NCBI RefSeq assembly: GCF_040183065.1
Contig: NC_091120.1
Location: forward strand, 193,544,627 to 193,608,626
DNA length: 64,000 nucleotides
Source: Periplaneta americana
Taxonomy: Eukaryota > Arthropoda > Insecta > Blattodea > Blattidae
Direction of reading: 5' to 3'
Shown: one piece after another, positions 12,504 through 24,401 of the stretch
Position numbering within the stretch: position 1 is the first letter of the stretch
Layout: each line of letters starts with the position of its first letter
Notes under the pieces: model-generated
Told to the model about the DNA's origin: nothing
Seen by the model: the letters and a program-made list of their open reading frames with translations, nothing else
The model's database searches: none
Translations under genes and position numbers: made by a program

Positions 12504-12657
12504 CTTCCTCCCAAAGACAAGGATTTCTCTACTTTAAAACCTGTATATCAAGATAAACTATATATGTTGTTATTTTACTTTTTTATTCTTATTAACGCAT
12601 TAAAAATTAATGCATTTATTTAATATTTATGCAATATGAGCAATGTTTATAGTTTAT

Positions 12658-12900
12658 ATATCTGTAGGAACTTCTTAAGTTCTGGTTATAATATTTTCTT
12701 TTGACTTTGTATGCTAAGATTATGTTTGACTTGGTCCACAAGACTTTTAGAAAATTTAAATTTTGGGATGAATTTTTGGATGAATGGACAATACACAACT
12801 TGGCTATAGGCAAACCACACAAAGAACGAAGTTTTTAGTGACTGAAGGACAGGAGGCAAGCATGAGCAATAGTGGTAGGGGTAAGAAAAGTAGGGGAATG
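12658..12900 (+). repeat. Dispersed repeat, copy 2 (partner at 765-945)
   Basis: It shares the GGCAAACCACACAAAGAA block and flanking order with 765-945. The class is unknown. Confidence 0.5.
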
Positions 12901-13060
12901 ATGAATTTCCAGAGAATGCATATATTGCAGGAACTTTAATCTCATTAGGTTTAAAATGCCGTACAGTACATGTATGTATAAGGTAGCTGTATAAGAGACA
13001 TTTAATTTGTCTCATCAACAGCAAAAATTTAATTTGCTTTAAATCTAAACAAGTTTCTTG

Positions 13061-13400
13061 GTTTAAGGAATCATGCTTGGACTATCGTTATGGAATGTGC
13101 GCTGGTTCAGGTTCTCATAAGGAAAGAATTTTCTCATTAAATTTTTACCAGTGTATGGGACCTGTGCCCACCCAGCATCGTGATGAATCCGGGGAGCTGC
13201 AATAGGTAGTGAAACTGGTTTTGGAAACGAACTATAATGGTTGGGGTATCATCATGCTAACCACACAATACCTCCATTCTGGTTGGATGATCGTCCACCT
13301 CAGCTGAGGCATGCGGACTTAAAACTAACAGCTGGCTAGTTGGCTTTGGGTCCTTCATGGGCTGCCACAGCACGGATTTAATTTTAATTAAATTATTATG
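13061..13400 (+). repeat. SINE-A copy 2, diverged
   Basis: The order of blocks matches 7214-7609: degenerate head, ATGGAATGTGCGCTGGTTC, GTGTATGGGACC, CCCACCCAGCATCGTGATG, CATTCTGGTTGGATGATCG. The tail is a short AT-rich stretch rather than pure ATT. Confidence 0.7.
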
Positions 13401-13750
13401 TTTAAAACACAGTGTACCTATAACTTAAGGAGATAAATGAATAATTTCTTGGACATAAAATTACAAAGCTACCTCTAAGAGGAATTGGCACTGTGATTAA
13501 GATAACAGATTTTTCTGCAGGAAATCTCGATGGGAAATAATTATGGAATGCAGTCGAATTTAAAGACCACTGCGCTTAAATGATCTAGAAAAGGGACAGC
13601 CATTTTAAATGATTTAGAATTAGATCTTAGATGGTTAATCAGAGTACGTAGATCTATCTATATGGCCCAATTCGAGGACCATTAATGGGCATGTTTTGAA
13701 AACGAAAAACCATTCCAGACATTGCGTTAATAGTACATTATGCAACGAAC

Positions 13751-13849
13751 CTATAATGATAGTAATTAAGACGCAAGTATGGATATTTATGAAACGAGCG
13801 CAAGCGAGTTTCATAATATTCATACGAGCGTCTTAATTACCATTATAGG
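13751..13849. repeat. Hairpin, ~46-bp arms
   Basis: CTATAATGATAGTAATTAAG on the left pairs with CTTAATTACCATTATAG on the right. The arms meet at about 13800 with almost no loop. The origin is unknown and could be a small MITE. Confidence 0.55.
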
Positions 13850-14245
13850 CAAGTTTCATACGACTTTTTATGCTCGACTATATTTTTAACTTGAAATTAT
13901 TCAGATGTATACATTTTATTTGTATCTGACAAGATCGGAAGTGACCTTGTTCTAGGTCGTGAATTGTGAGATGTGCGCAGACGCGAAAGTATTGATTTTT
14001 TCCGAGGAACAATGATGTCATTGACCTTGATGTATTCCGTTAAACTTGATATAACCTAGATTATTGAATTCGACATTGAAAAACGAGATGACAAATTGAA
14101 TCTATTGAATATTATTTACAATTAACGCTAATTATTATAGTAACAGAACATAACCTTCTGCGACAGTCTCCGTGACTTTTCGCTAATTCTCTTTCGATTG
14201 CATATCCGAGAATAATTGATACTTGCGGTTTTATAACGGTACAAA

Positions 14246-14335
14246 GCTGACTTGTCATTGGCTGAACACCTATAAGCTGAGTTGTCATTGGCTGAACACC
14301 TATAAGCTGAGTTGTCATTGGCTGAACACCTGTAC
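14246..14335 (+). repeat. 30-bp tandem repeat, 3 copies
   Basis: Copies start at 14246, 14276 and 14306 and share TTGTCATTGGCTGAACACCT. The periodic antisense ORF over it comes from the repeat and is not a gene. Confidence 0.85.
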
Positions 14336-14339
14336 TTTA

Positions 14340-15080
14340 ATGAGTAGGTGTACTTTAATGACATGCATTAAAGGACTGCTACCAGGTGTATAATTACTAC
14401 ATTTCGGCATGGTCGAGCATAAAAATAAAAATATTTCATCTCGTTGGGAATCTAATCCTGGCCATTTCATTTAAGCCAACTAGTTTCAGATCATTCTGAA
14501 ATAATTGTAGCAGCAAATACAAGTATAACTGAAAATATAAATATGATTGAAGTTTCATTATTATTTGATGCCAAATACTTTTATACATTTATTAAATCTG
14601 ATCCTGACATTTATAAGAGCTCAGAAGATGCAACTCAATTTTTGTATGCTTGTAATATTTTGATATTGCGTAAAGGGAATTCGAGACTTTATTGAGCATG
14701 TTTTCAAAACACTTATCCTGTGATTTGTCAACTAACAAATACTATCTTGAAATGAATATCACTGTGATAAATATATACAGGGAGTTTCTTACATAAGGAC
14801 AATGTCCCGTGATTATCCATTCTCAAGAATTTAAATTTAAGGAAAGATCAGTTTATGCTAAGAGTTTAGCTAACTTCTGCAATTGTGGTTTTCTTTTTCA
14901 GGATACAGTAAAACCTCTTTCTTGACATATTCTTATTCATATATTAAAACCAGTTATTTCTTAAAAAAAATTATATTTCAAAAATGTATAATATGATAGT
15001 ATATATACAGCTTTTTGCATCGTACACACTTTAACTGCGTAACTTGTACAATAATTCAGTACCAGTATGCTATAAAATGT
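14340..15080. other. No gene recognised
   Basis: AT-rich sequence with no supported feature. Confidence 0.35.
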
Positions 15081-15082
15081 TA

Positions 15083-16017
15083 TTAGGTTGGTGCATAAGT
15101 TCGTAGCATTTTTCATAAGTTTAGTAAACACATCAAATACACATAAGAGAGAAGTTAATTATCAATAATATATTCTTGTTCACTATTTACAACAACATTG
15201 GAGTAGTTTTTCGATTACACGCCTGTAGAAATCGCGTGGTTTTGAGTTAAAGAATCGTCAAGCCATGTTCAGAGCGCATTTTCATCCAGAAAGGAAGTTC
15301 CTTGAAGGTTATTTGATAGAGAGCGGAAAAGGTCAAAATCTGAGGGTACAAGATCAGTTGAATAAGGTGGGTGCGGAATGACTTCCCAATCCAACTTCTG
15401 GATAGTGTTTTGTGTCAGGTTAGCAGAGTGCGGACAGGCGTTATAGTGAAGTAGCATCACTTCACGCAGTCTTGTTGGTCATTTTTCTTGGGATTGCGTG
15501 TGCAAGACGTCTCAGTTGGTGGCAATAAATGTCGCATGATGGTGGAATGATCACAGTTCATCACATTTGCCAGTTCTTGGGTACACTGACGTGGATCGTT
15601 GTGGATTAATGTGTTTAAATGATCTTCATCAAACCCTGAAAGTCTTCCTGAACGTGGAGTGTCACTAATGTGAAAACGACCCTCCTTAAAACGAGAAAAC
15701 CATTTTCTTGCCGTGCTCTCTCTGATAGCATTGTACCCATACATGGCGCAAATGTTTCTGTCTGCCTCCGCTGCTTTCGCCCCTCTATTGAACTCAAAAA
15801 GAAGAATATGTAGGAAATGTTCCACTTTCTCTATATGACACTCCATTTTCTAGCGTCCATGGCTCCACTCACTATCTGCAAAAATGAAAACTTCAATATG
15901 TAAACTCAAGGACAACAATTGAACTTAAAATAAAAAATGACAATCGATAAATAAACCCATAGCAACCGGAGTACCAATATGCAAAATAAAAACACTACGA
16001 ACTTATGCACAACCCAA
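15083..16017 (-). mobile_element. Mariner element, internally deleted
   Basis: The TIRs begin TTAGGTTGGTGCATAAGTTC and end GAACTTATGCACAACCCAA, flanked by TA. The length is 935 bp against about 1.3 kb for intact mariners. The transposase runs on the minus strand. Confidence 0.9.
15262..15846 (-). pseudogene. Mariner transposase remnant
   Basis: The N-terminal helix-turn-helix portion is readable from 15846 (ARKWFSRFKEGRF, DTPRSGRLSGFDEDHL). The end shows HYNACPH and PPYSTDLVPSDFDLF, which correspond to the second and third catalytic segments of D,D34D mariner transposases. The segment carrying the first catalytic aspartate is missing between about 15490 and 15465. The usual HDNARPH aspartate is tyrosine here. 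Frameshifts confirm it is dead. Confidence 0.85.
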
Positions 16018-16618
16018 TATATACGTTATAAGGGATCACCTAACTATACCTATGTGATATATGGAGTGTACCTACCATCATTTTTGGAAACTACTTCAGG
16101 GATGGATTCAGAACCTAACAACAACAGACGAGACTTTGCTTAAACAAAGGCTTAATATTGTCTGTTTATGATTTCCAGCCATTTTTGTAATTCAGCGATT
16201 TCTCTTTTTGCATTGCTCAAGTTAAACTAGCTCTCGATTTAACTAATACCTTCTAACCTGTCTTCGGACAGTTGACTAAACAAACAAATTTCAAGTGCAA
16301 AAGAAATGCTGAGTAGAAGTCACTATTCATTTGAAATATTATCGTGTTTCTAGGAAATAATTATACAAACATATCTGAACTGGCCTGAATTTTCTAAAGA
16401 GTTTTTATTCCATGTAAAGGAGAAATGTATAGTTAAAAGTTTCAGTTAAGTTCTATTTTCAGTTCTGTATATGTAGTTATAATAACATTTTATATTTATG
16501 TTTATAATAAAATTAATACTTTTTTTAATACAATATGAAACATAACTGTCCGTATATATCGATTGTAATAATGACAGTATCCATGGATAATAAGGAAGGC
16601 TATGGAATACCATATAAA

Positions 16619-16799
16619 CACAGTCTAGTATATACAGTCACGAAGCTCAATACATAGTAAATATGCATCCATAGGTAATTGCTAACCACTAGGATCGCTA
16701 CTATCGCCTCATTACAGACAATGCGAAATAGTACCTGCACAGTCTATTGTTCCTAGTACCCTCATAAACTCAAGCTTCGTGACTATATATTAGACTGTG
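16619..16799. mobile_element. 181-bp MITE, copy 1 (partner at 34750)
   Basis: The ends CACAGTCTAGTATATACAGT and TATATATTAGACTGTG are inverted. ATATAAA flanks both sides (7 bp exact, possibly 8 with an offset). The body contains CGAAGCT and AGCTTCG inner repeats. Confidence 0.7.
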
Positions 16800-16806
16800 A
16801 TATAAA

Positions 16807-18402
16807 CTAGTTTCACTATTTTCGTGTAGTATTCTTATTAATGTTGTAAAATAAAACTATATGTATAATTTAAAATCAATTCATATTAATTAATAACATG
16901 AACATGTTATAAAAGTCGTATTTAGGTCTACATGTTTTTAAGAAACTAATCTCAGGAAAATAGCTTTCCACCTCACCATGTTTGCTAAAGTCCTCGGAAG
17001 ACGATATAATTTCGTATCGCCATTTCTTTTGCAGCCCAGTGTACAATTAATAATAAGTTTAAAAAAATGCCTTTATGAACAGAACCAATAGATGTAACTC
17101 TTTTATGGAGAGAATTGGTAGATCACAAAAATGGCTGTAAATTGAAAGCAAAGTAAAATTATTTCTCTATGTATACCGGTACAAACTTTCTTTATCATTT
17201 TGTCTTGAATCCATGTCTGAAGTATTCTCCATAATTATATTACAATAACACACCGAATAATTACTTGTTTATACTTACGTATTATGGACAATATAGTATA
17301 GGTTTATGTTAATAATAGAGAAGAACTGTAATAGAAACTTGACTGTAACAAGCAAAGGGAAATATCCTGAAACGCATGTCAAATGCATTACATTTGTAAG
17401 TGCATATTGTTAGATTTACCTTGTCTTAAAATATAATCTTATCACTATCAGCATTATACAAGAACGAACATATTTCAAACTTACATTTCATAAAGTTTCA
17501 GTAGACCTACCTACCCTATAAAAACTTTACGATGTAACTGGACACCATATGCCATCCTTTTACTACGGTATGCATAAGGAACAAAAAAAAAATCTCCATT
17601 TTGTTTAAATCAACCTTGTGCTTGAGAAATATCTGACGTATTATTTAAAGAAATGTATATTTAAATAAAAATCTCTGGCTTTTTAATTTTTTCATTTATT
17701 TAAAGAATAACTTATAAATACAAGCAAATGTGATATTATACTACGACTATTTTAAATGCACTTAATTGTACATAATAATAATTGCATATTTATGTAGAAA
17801 CCTAATTTGCATGAATACAGCTTTGTTCTTTCAAAGCTAAGTTTTGTTAACAAAAAATCATTTGTTTTACGGTGATGGCTACTGGAAGAAAACTTGTAAT
17901 AATGTTTGAACTTGCTTGCGCAAATTTGGCAACACCACTCTCTTCCATTTCTGTAGTGAGAGTGTGTCAGTAACAACTTTAGAAAGAACATTTTCACATT
18001 TTCACTGTACAAAATATTCAGTGGCAGATCATAAGTTTCATCTACGAAAGTCTTATAATGACTCTCAGTATATATTACAACGCCACAGAATAAGGTAAAA
18101 ACACTTACGTAATTTGATTCCTGTATTAGTATTAATTGTAATTGTGTATTTGTTAATAGACATATTTTAGTAAATTTCTGTATATATTAGCTCGCATATT
18201 ACAATATTTGTTTTTGCATACAGGTACCTACATATTCAGTCTTTATAATAACTTTGTAGAATAGTTAAACAAAATTCTATACACTGCTTCCATTGTAATA
18301 TTTAATCTGCGCCTTCTATCAATAATTGCAATTCGTACCCTGAAGTATTACTATTATTATAAATTCTGCAAGTCATTGTCAGCAACTATTTTGCCAGTAT
18401 AA
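16807..18402. other. No gene recognised
   Basis: AT-rich sequence with chance ORFs only. Confidence 0.35.
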
Positions 18403-18589
18403 TACAGGTGGGACAGAATGAACTCATGATTTTGATTCACGTGGATTGAAGCTAGGCATGGCATAACATTGGTCAAGGTATGATATTTAAGGTTAGAGTA
18501 TCAATTGTTTAGATTTACATGGCAACGATTTCTGTTTTGTTACTGAAATCAACAAATCTGAATTATTTTAGTAAATGTACTGAATAAAC

Positions 18590-18725
18590 ATGCCTTGTTG
18601 GTCAGCAGAACATCGGGCATTCAGTATTGAAACATTAAAAAAAGACGGAAACTCAGTGATAACAACACAGCGATTTTTCAGGCAGCATTTCAACGTTGCA
18701 AGATATGGAAGAGTTCCGGATCGCA
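18590..18725 (+). pseudogene. Transposase N-terminal helix-turn-helix remnant
   Basis: The reading MPCWSAEHRAFSIETLKKDG, then NSVITTQRFFRQHFNV and VPDRTV, resembles the DUF4817-type helix-turn-helix at the start of insect transposases. It stops after about 45 residues where the palindrome begins. The mirror copy lies at about 20121-20210 on the minus strand. Confidence 0.6.
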
Positions 18726-18845
18726 CAGTTCGAGCTCTGCCTTCAGTTTCGTCATCTCTTGCAGAAGCTGTCGTTCGTAATTTCTCAATCCAGTTATTGA
18801 TTGTATTGCAATCCGGAACTCTTGCATGTCTTGCAATGTAGAAAT

Positions 18846-20120
18846 CAGTGGCGGCTCCTGCGTATTTCTAAAGAGGAAGAAAGAAGGTAACAGGACGAAA
18901 TAACTTCTTGAATGAAACATGCTACAAATTAGCCAACATGCACACATGTAAGACCAGGTAGTGTTGGGGTTGGCCTTCCCTTCTGTATAGAAATAATCTG
19001 TTCTTGTAAACTGAGTTTCCTAAATTTTCCATAATGTATAATGTTTTCACTTCCATTCATTGTTGAATAATTGCACAAATTAACAATTACAAGGAAATTC
19101 ACCTCGCAGCATTTTTCGAGTACACTACAGCATCACACGTGTTGGAAGAGACTATAGCTACTAACACGTAATCGGAACCGCGGAATTGGGAATGGGAAAT
19201 AATCTGAGGAAAGCGAGAACACTGCACCCACCCACGTGGTCTGTGTTGCCACATGTACATTTTACAAGTTCAGTATCACATGATTTTGAAGAATATCAGT
19301 TCTTGTAAAGTCATACTACCATTATTGTTCAAAGTTGCCTGTGGCCAATTTTTTATGTTAAAAATAATGTAGTTTGGAGTACCTACTTTCAATTTCAAAT
19401 ATATTTGTACAAAACTGACAACTTGGCTGTTGCCCTGTCTAGTACAGAATGAATGGAAGTGAATTTCAGGGGCCAAAAAGATCTGCGATACTAACGTAAA
19501 AATACTTCCTCTTTGTTTTATATAAACCCAACTTTAAAGTTTCAAACCATGAATAGTAGCTTAGCTTATATAAAGTGCAATGAATAATATTTTTTATTTA
19601 TAATTTAAAAAAAAAGTTTATATGGTGTCTTTCATAGCATTGCGTTAAAACTATTTTATTGTGCCTCCTCCTAGATGCGTTATAGTCTGGTTGAATGCGA
19701 GATCGTTAGATGGCAGCAGTAGCGAGGTTGCTGCACGACCAGTCGGTTTCTATTTCCCGCCCATGCGCTGATTCAGAGGAGGATCTCCTCCCTCTCCGTT
19801 CATTCACTTGCTTTAAAACTCTGCTTCTTTCTCTGGCCACTAGCGCGCTGTTGTCTATGTGCATTAACTGCAGTAAAGGAGGAATGGATTGACATTCCGC
19901 CACACAAACAATCTCACATTCTTCTCAGAGTTTTCTAGTAACACATGAGTGCGCGTCGTTAAAAACTCGATCAACCGAGGTTTTCTTATAGCTGTGAACT
20001 TAAAAATTATCGGATCTTCCTCGAATTTCAAAGCATATATTTCATTTGGTATTTACTTTCAAAAGAAGAAAAATGTGAGGAGGACGTTCCTCCCTTCCCT
20101 CCCCTGAGGAACCGCCACTG
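18846..20120. mobile_element. hAT-type non-autonomous element 2
   Basis: The ends are CAGTGGCGGCTCCTG and GAGGAACCGCCACTG, with an exact 8-bp target duplication GTAGAAAT (18838-18845, 20121-20128). The 1275-bp body has no transposase. It is closely similar along its length to 43380-44665. Confidence 0.85.
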
Positions 20121-20406
20121 GTAGAAATGCCACCTGAATAATCGCTGTGTTGTTATCACTGAGTCTCCGTTATTTTTTTAATGTTTCAATGGTGAATTCC
20201 CCGTTGTTCTGCTGACTTGTTTATTCAGTACATCTACTGAAATAATTCAGATTTGTTGATTTCAGTAACAAAACAGAAATCGTTGCCATGTAAACCTAAA
20301 CAATTGATACTCTAACCTTAAATGGCATACCTTGACCAATCCACCCCAACTATCGGATGGGTATTACATGAGTCAAAATCATGAGTTCATTCTGCCCCAC
20401 CTTGTA

Positions 20407-21334
20407 TAAGTAAATGATCTGGCAAGCAATAATATTAGAATATTTATGACTGTAATAAATGTTGAAAATTACCTGAAATACGCAAAAACACTTTTAAGCG
20501 AAAAATAAATACATTTTTTGCATTCATAAATTTGTAATAGTTAAGGAAGACTAAGTTATGTAATAACTGCTTAATCAAAATTCTTTTAAAACGAGGTTTC
20601 ACTGTATTCCTTTGTAGTTTTGTAATGAGCCACAATATGAAATTGATAATTGACAATGCAGGGCCTTGGTTAAATGAGTAATGTATAACAATTACGAAGC
20701 AAATTTTTGGGTAAGATTTAAGTACAAGATGTTGACAGATCTATGGTGTACTGAGCCTGTTATGTTTATTCGAATTGTCAAGCATGCTACATATTGGTTA
20801 TTTCAAGGATATTTATTTATTTTAAAACTTTGAATTCAGATATTATGTACGACTCAAATTACTAACTGCAGTAGACGTGATATAAACGTCTTTCTCGATA
20901 ACAACTTGTGGTTTCCAGACTTGCTACTGGAACGAGGTTTTAGTTCTAACCTGGCCAATGACGATGTATTTTCTTATAGGTGGTAAAAATCTTTAGCACC
21001 ACATATAAAATAACCTTGTCCCTGAGTGAGAGTGCTATGGGAAAAATTTAGTTGCCATTTCTTTTCCACCTCGAAATTAAATTTTGGAGACATTACAATG
21101 GGCCCACATGAGTATTTTAAGTGCGTCCCACCTTCCATCTGTAATACATATCGCACTCCCAGTAAAAGTGTCGTAGCTCGAAAATTGTGATTCATAAAGA
21201 TATGCTATTCCCTAGTAAAATACTGCTGTAAAAATATTTTAATAAATAGGTACCAAAATCTTTGATAATTTACTATTTTATTATTATAATTTCATGTTGA
21301 ATCTTTCGTACACTACTTTTAACACTTGAATATA
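20407..21334. other. No gene recognised
   Basis: AT-rich sequence with no supported feature. Confidence 0.35.
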
Positions 21335-21385
21335 AATAATTGATTAAATAGCGATCTTACTCTTGTTAATTATGTAAGCATGTGT

Positions 21386-21424
21386 GGCTTACAGCTGTTT
21401 CGGTGCTACTTGACACCATACTCA
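21386..21424 (-). ncRNA. Hammerhead-ribozyme-like motif 2
   Basis: Read on the minus strand: GGCT, CTGAGTA, T, helix II GGTG/CACC, GAAA, the palindrome ACAGCTGT as helix III, A as cleavage-site base, then AGCC, which pairs with GGCT as helix I. The core has T in place of the G8 expected in CTGANGA, so this copy is probably inactive. Confidence 0.4.
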
Positions 21425-21658
21425 GAGCCTACTAGATCTCGGCACTGTCTCAACTTTGCTGCCTGTTGTGTGGGTGCGTTCGTGTGATGAAGAGTTGTGT
21501 CAAATAGTGTGTGTGTTCTGAAATTGATCTTGAACACCCTAATCAAATTCTCAACACACAGATCAATTTCAGAACACACACTATTTGACACAACTCTTCA
21601 TCACACGAACGCACCCACACAACAGGCAGCGAAGTTGAGATAGTGCCGAGATCTAGTA

Positions 21659-21700
21659 GGCTCTGAGGCTGGTGTCAAGTAACACCGAAACAGCTATAAG
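21659..21700 (+). ncRNA. Hammerhead-ribozyme-like motif 3, decayed
   Basis: This is the mirror copy of motif 2. Helix II is GGTGT/ACACC before GAAA. The core reads CTGAGGC and the helix III palindrome is broken (ACAGCTAT). Confidence 0.3.
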
Positions 21701-22083
21701 CCACACAGGCTTTCATAATTAACACAAGTAAGATCGCCATTTAATCAATTATTTATTATAATTTCATACCTCCAACTATCAAGTACATTAAAAAATACTG
21801 TACATACTGGAAATCATATGTCAAATGGATGTCTCCAAGCAGAATACCTAAACAGATCCTGTCTTATGCTCTATGAGGTCTCAAAAATTTGGGACATCCT
21901 ATGGAGCATTGGAAGGAGACTGTAACGGATCCATTAGGGTCTAATACTTGGTCTGCAAATAATGATGATGACCTCCAACTAGTAAAACAGTGTTGTAAAC
22001 AATTTACGGAAGTAATATTGATTTTCGATATACAACAGTATTTTACTTGATGTAGCCTATATATATTACGTATGTACATATCT

Positions 22084-22147
22084 ACATACCACATACTTAC
22101 ATACATACATACATACATTACATCATACACACACACACACACACATA
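22084..22147 (+). repeat. TACA and CA microsatellites
   Basis: Short runs of TACA and then CA lie just before SINE-B copy 1. Confidence 0.9.
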
Positions 22148-22154
22148 CATACTG

Positions 22155-22372
22155 GTCGGCCTGGTTGGCGCAGTTGGTATAGCGCTGGCCTTCTCTGCCC
22201 GAGGTTGCGGGTTCGATCCCGGGCCAGGTCGATGGCATTTAAGTGTGCTTAAAGCGACAGGCTCATGTCAGTAGATTTACTGGCATGTAAAATAACTCCT
22301 GTGAGACAAAATTTCGGCACACCGGCGACGCTGATATAACCTCGGCAGTTGCAAGCGTTGTTAAATAAAACA
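22155..22372 (+). repeat. SINE-B copy 1, tRNA-derived
   Basis: The head has GGTTGGCGCAGTTGGTATAG (box A region) and GGGTTCGATCCCG (box B). The body blocks are GACAGGCTCATGTCAGTAGA and CGGCACACCGGCGACGCTGA. The 3' end is GTTAAATAAA. The same order is found at 36053-36282. Confidence 0.8.
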
Positions 22373-22397
22373 TAACATTTTAACATTTACATACATA

Positions 22398-22875
22398 CAC
22401 TACAGGTCAAAAGTTTTCGATTAGCTATGAAAACAACTTACTTACTTACTGGCTTTTAAGGAACCCGGAGGTTCATTGCCGCCCTCACATAAGCCCGCCA
22501 TTGGTCCCTATCCTGAGCAAGATTAATCCAGTCTCTATCATCATATCTCACCTCCCTCAAATCCATTTTAATATTATCTTCCCATCTACGTCTCGGCCTC
22601 CCTAAAGGTCTTTTTCCCTCTGGCCTCCCAACTAACACACTATATGCATTTCTGGATTCGCCCATACGTGCTACATACCCTGCCCATCTCAAACGTCTGG
22701 ATTTAATATATACTTTATTTCAATGTACAAACACATCGGAAAAACTAAATAGACAACAAAATAAATATTTTCTCTCTCTAACATTATGATGTGATAGAAT
22801 ATTCAAAATAAAATCCCGGTTTTAACCACAAATCTATAGTTGTGATAGGTGATCAAAAACTTTTGACCAGTAGTG
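22398..22875. mobile_element. Tc1-like MITE split by a LINE
   Basis: The TIR CACTACAGGTCAAAAGTTTT at left matches CACTACTGGTCAAAAGTTTT at right in inverse orientation. TA lies on both sides, within a TACA microsatellite. The LINE at 22435-22702 occupies the middle. Confidence 0.65.
22435..22702 (-). mobile_element. LINE-1 family, short 3' fragment
   Basis: It is antisense and starts with the 3' terminus (CTTACTTACTTACTGGC). It encodes the last 78 or so residues of the RT protein ([17 protein letters not shown] ... [12 protein letters not shown]). It is severely 5'-truncated. Confidence 0.85.
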
Positions 22876-22877
22876 TA

Positions 22878-22958
22878 CGTACATACATACATACATACAT
22901 ACATACATACATACATACATACATACATACATACATACATACATACATACATACATAC
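22878..22958 (+). repeat. TACA microsatellite, about 20 units
   Basis: An uninterrupted TACA run. The poly-(YVCM) ORF on the other strand is produced by the repeat. Confidence 0.95.
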
Positions 22959-22959
22959 G

Positions 22960-24387
22960 TGTAAACATGTGTGGAATTGTATAAAAGTAATGATAAGTTG
23001 ATATGGAAATGCAATGGAACTGTATGATCTTGTCTGAAAATCTAACCAAGTGGTTCATAAATAGGATTGCCAGATGTACCAATTAGAAGGGACATGTCCT
23101 GCTTTTTATTAAATCTCCAGTAGCTGTATCTGTATCACTTTGAATGATGACATAACACAAACTGCCCTGCTTTTTCTCTTTGACTAACTTATGGTAAGCT
23201 TCGTTATATTGCAGTAATGAACATTTCTATGGTGCTCTTACTGTGTCAATAATTTTCTTATGTAACAATAATAATTATGAAAAAAATCAGTTTAAGAAGG
23301 CAGCTAATAGAATTTTTTCCCAGGTTACTGATAATGACTTTGAGAAAGTGTTTCACTTTAGTGTAATAAGGTTTGTAGGTTATTTTTGTTTTCTTTATTG
23401 ATTGTAGCCTTCATCCCAGGTCTAATTTTTCGGAAATTGTTCAATTATCTTAATGATTGATATAAATATAGATTTTTCTATCTAGAAAATATGTTTGGCA
23501 ATTTTTAAAATGAAAATAGCTGATAATTTTGTAATCTTGTTAACTGATGGAAAGTGAATTCCGATTTTCGTAAAGCATTCTGAAGCATAATTGATATTAA
23601 TTGTATTTCGTTTGTTTTCTAGTCACATTACAATGCATCATAAATATTAATTATAAACATTTAATAACATGAATAAAGAAACAGATTTCACTCTAGCATA
23701 AGGTTGCCATATTTTTTTTACAATTTTCAGGGACAGATATCGAAAAGTACTTTTAACATTTCTATTAGTTTGCCATCAACGTGTAGGCTATTGTTTTCAC
23801 ACAATTTAAATAATTAAAGTACTCATTCTATTTACAAACAAAATATTCATTCTATTTATCTACTATTTAAATTACTGGTACTACTATTTTTCAGAAGAGC
23901 GAATATTTTTAAACAGGCCTTTTCTGGATTCCAATTTTGCAGCAAATTCCTGACAGGTTATGTTGAAGTTCGTAAAGTTACTAAACTCATTTTGAAATTT
24001 TGGGAAGAAAATATTCTCTCCATTCAAGCATTACTACTTCCAGAAAGACACAGAGTTCAATCAACTTACACAGTTGTGCACAGGGAATCATTTTCTCAGA
24101 GAAAAATTTAAATATTTAACTCGATTTTGAGCAAAGAGTAGCATTTTCTTCATTTCACTTTGCTATTTTCTCCCAAGTCATATATTTCTTCAAGCAAGAA
24201 ATTTCTCCAAATTACCTTCATCCAGATCAAGTTCATCTACATGTGAAGAAAAACAATAGACTGTGTCTTTAAATTTTTCTCTTTCTGGAAATCTCAGCAA
24301 TATACATTCCACAGATATCTTATGTTGTAAATGAATAATTCAGTGACTGAGATATTCACCATTTTTATAAAATTCTCAAGAAACACT
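22960..24387. other. No gene recognised
   Basis: AT-rich sequence with no supported feature. Confidence 0.35.
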
Positions 24388-24401
24388 GAGAATTCTGTTG
24401 T

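Larger units (their letters stand above)
18405..20404. mobile_element. Palindromic Tc1/mariner-like element split by a hAT
   Basis: The ends CAGGTGGGACAGAATGAACT and its inverted partner near 20390-20404 are flanked by TA. The left arm 18405-18725 is inverted in 18805-18837 plus 20121-20404. Removing the hAT and one target duplication leaves about 717 bp. Both arms carry the beginning of the same transposase ORF in opposite directions. Confidence 0.7.
21335..21765. mobile_element. Inverted pair of Penelope-type 3' ends
   Basis: Two arms of about 200 bp (21335-21540 and 21556-21765) are near-perfect inverted copies around 21548. The centre resembles the 3' part of the PLE at 25400-26640: ATTCTCAACACACA and AGAACACACACTATTTGACA-type blocks match its AAACACACACACTCTTTGAC. 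Each arm carries a hammerhead-like motif. The inside-out layout suggests joined terminal repeats of a PLE. Confidence 0.55.

Noticed and set aside
22834-23082. ORF with repeated YVCM
   Set aside because: Produced by the TACA microsatellite.
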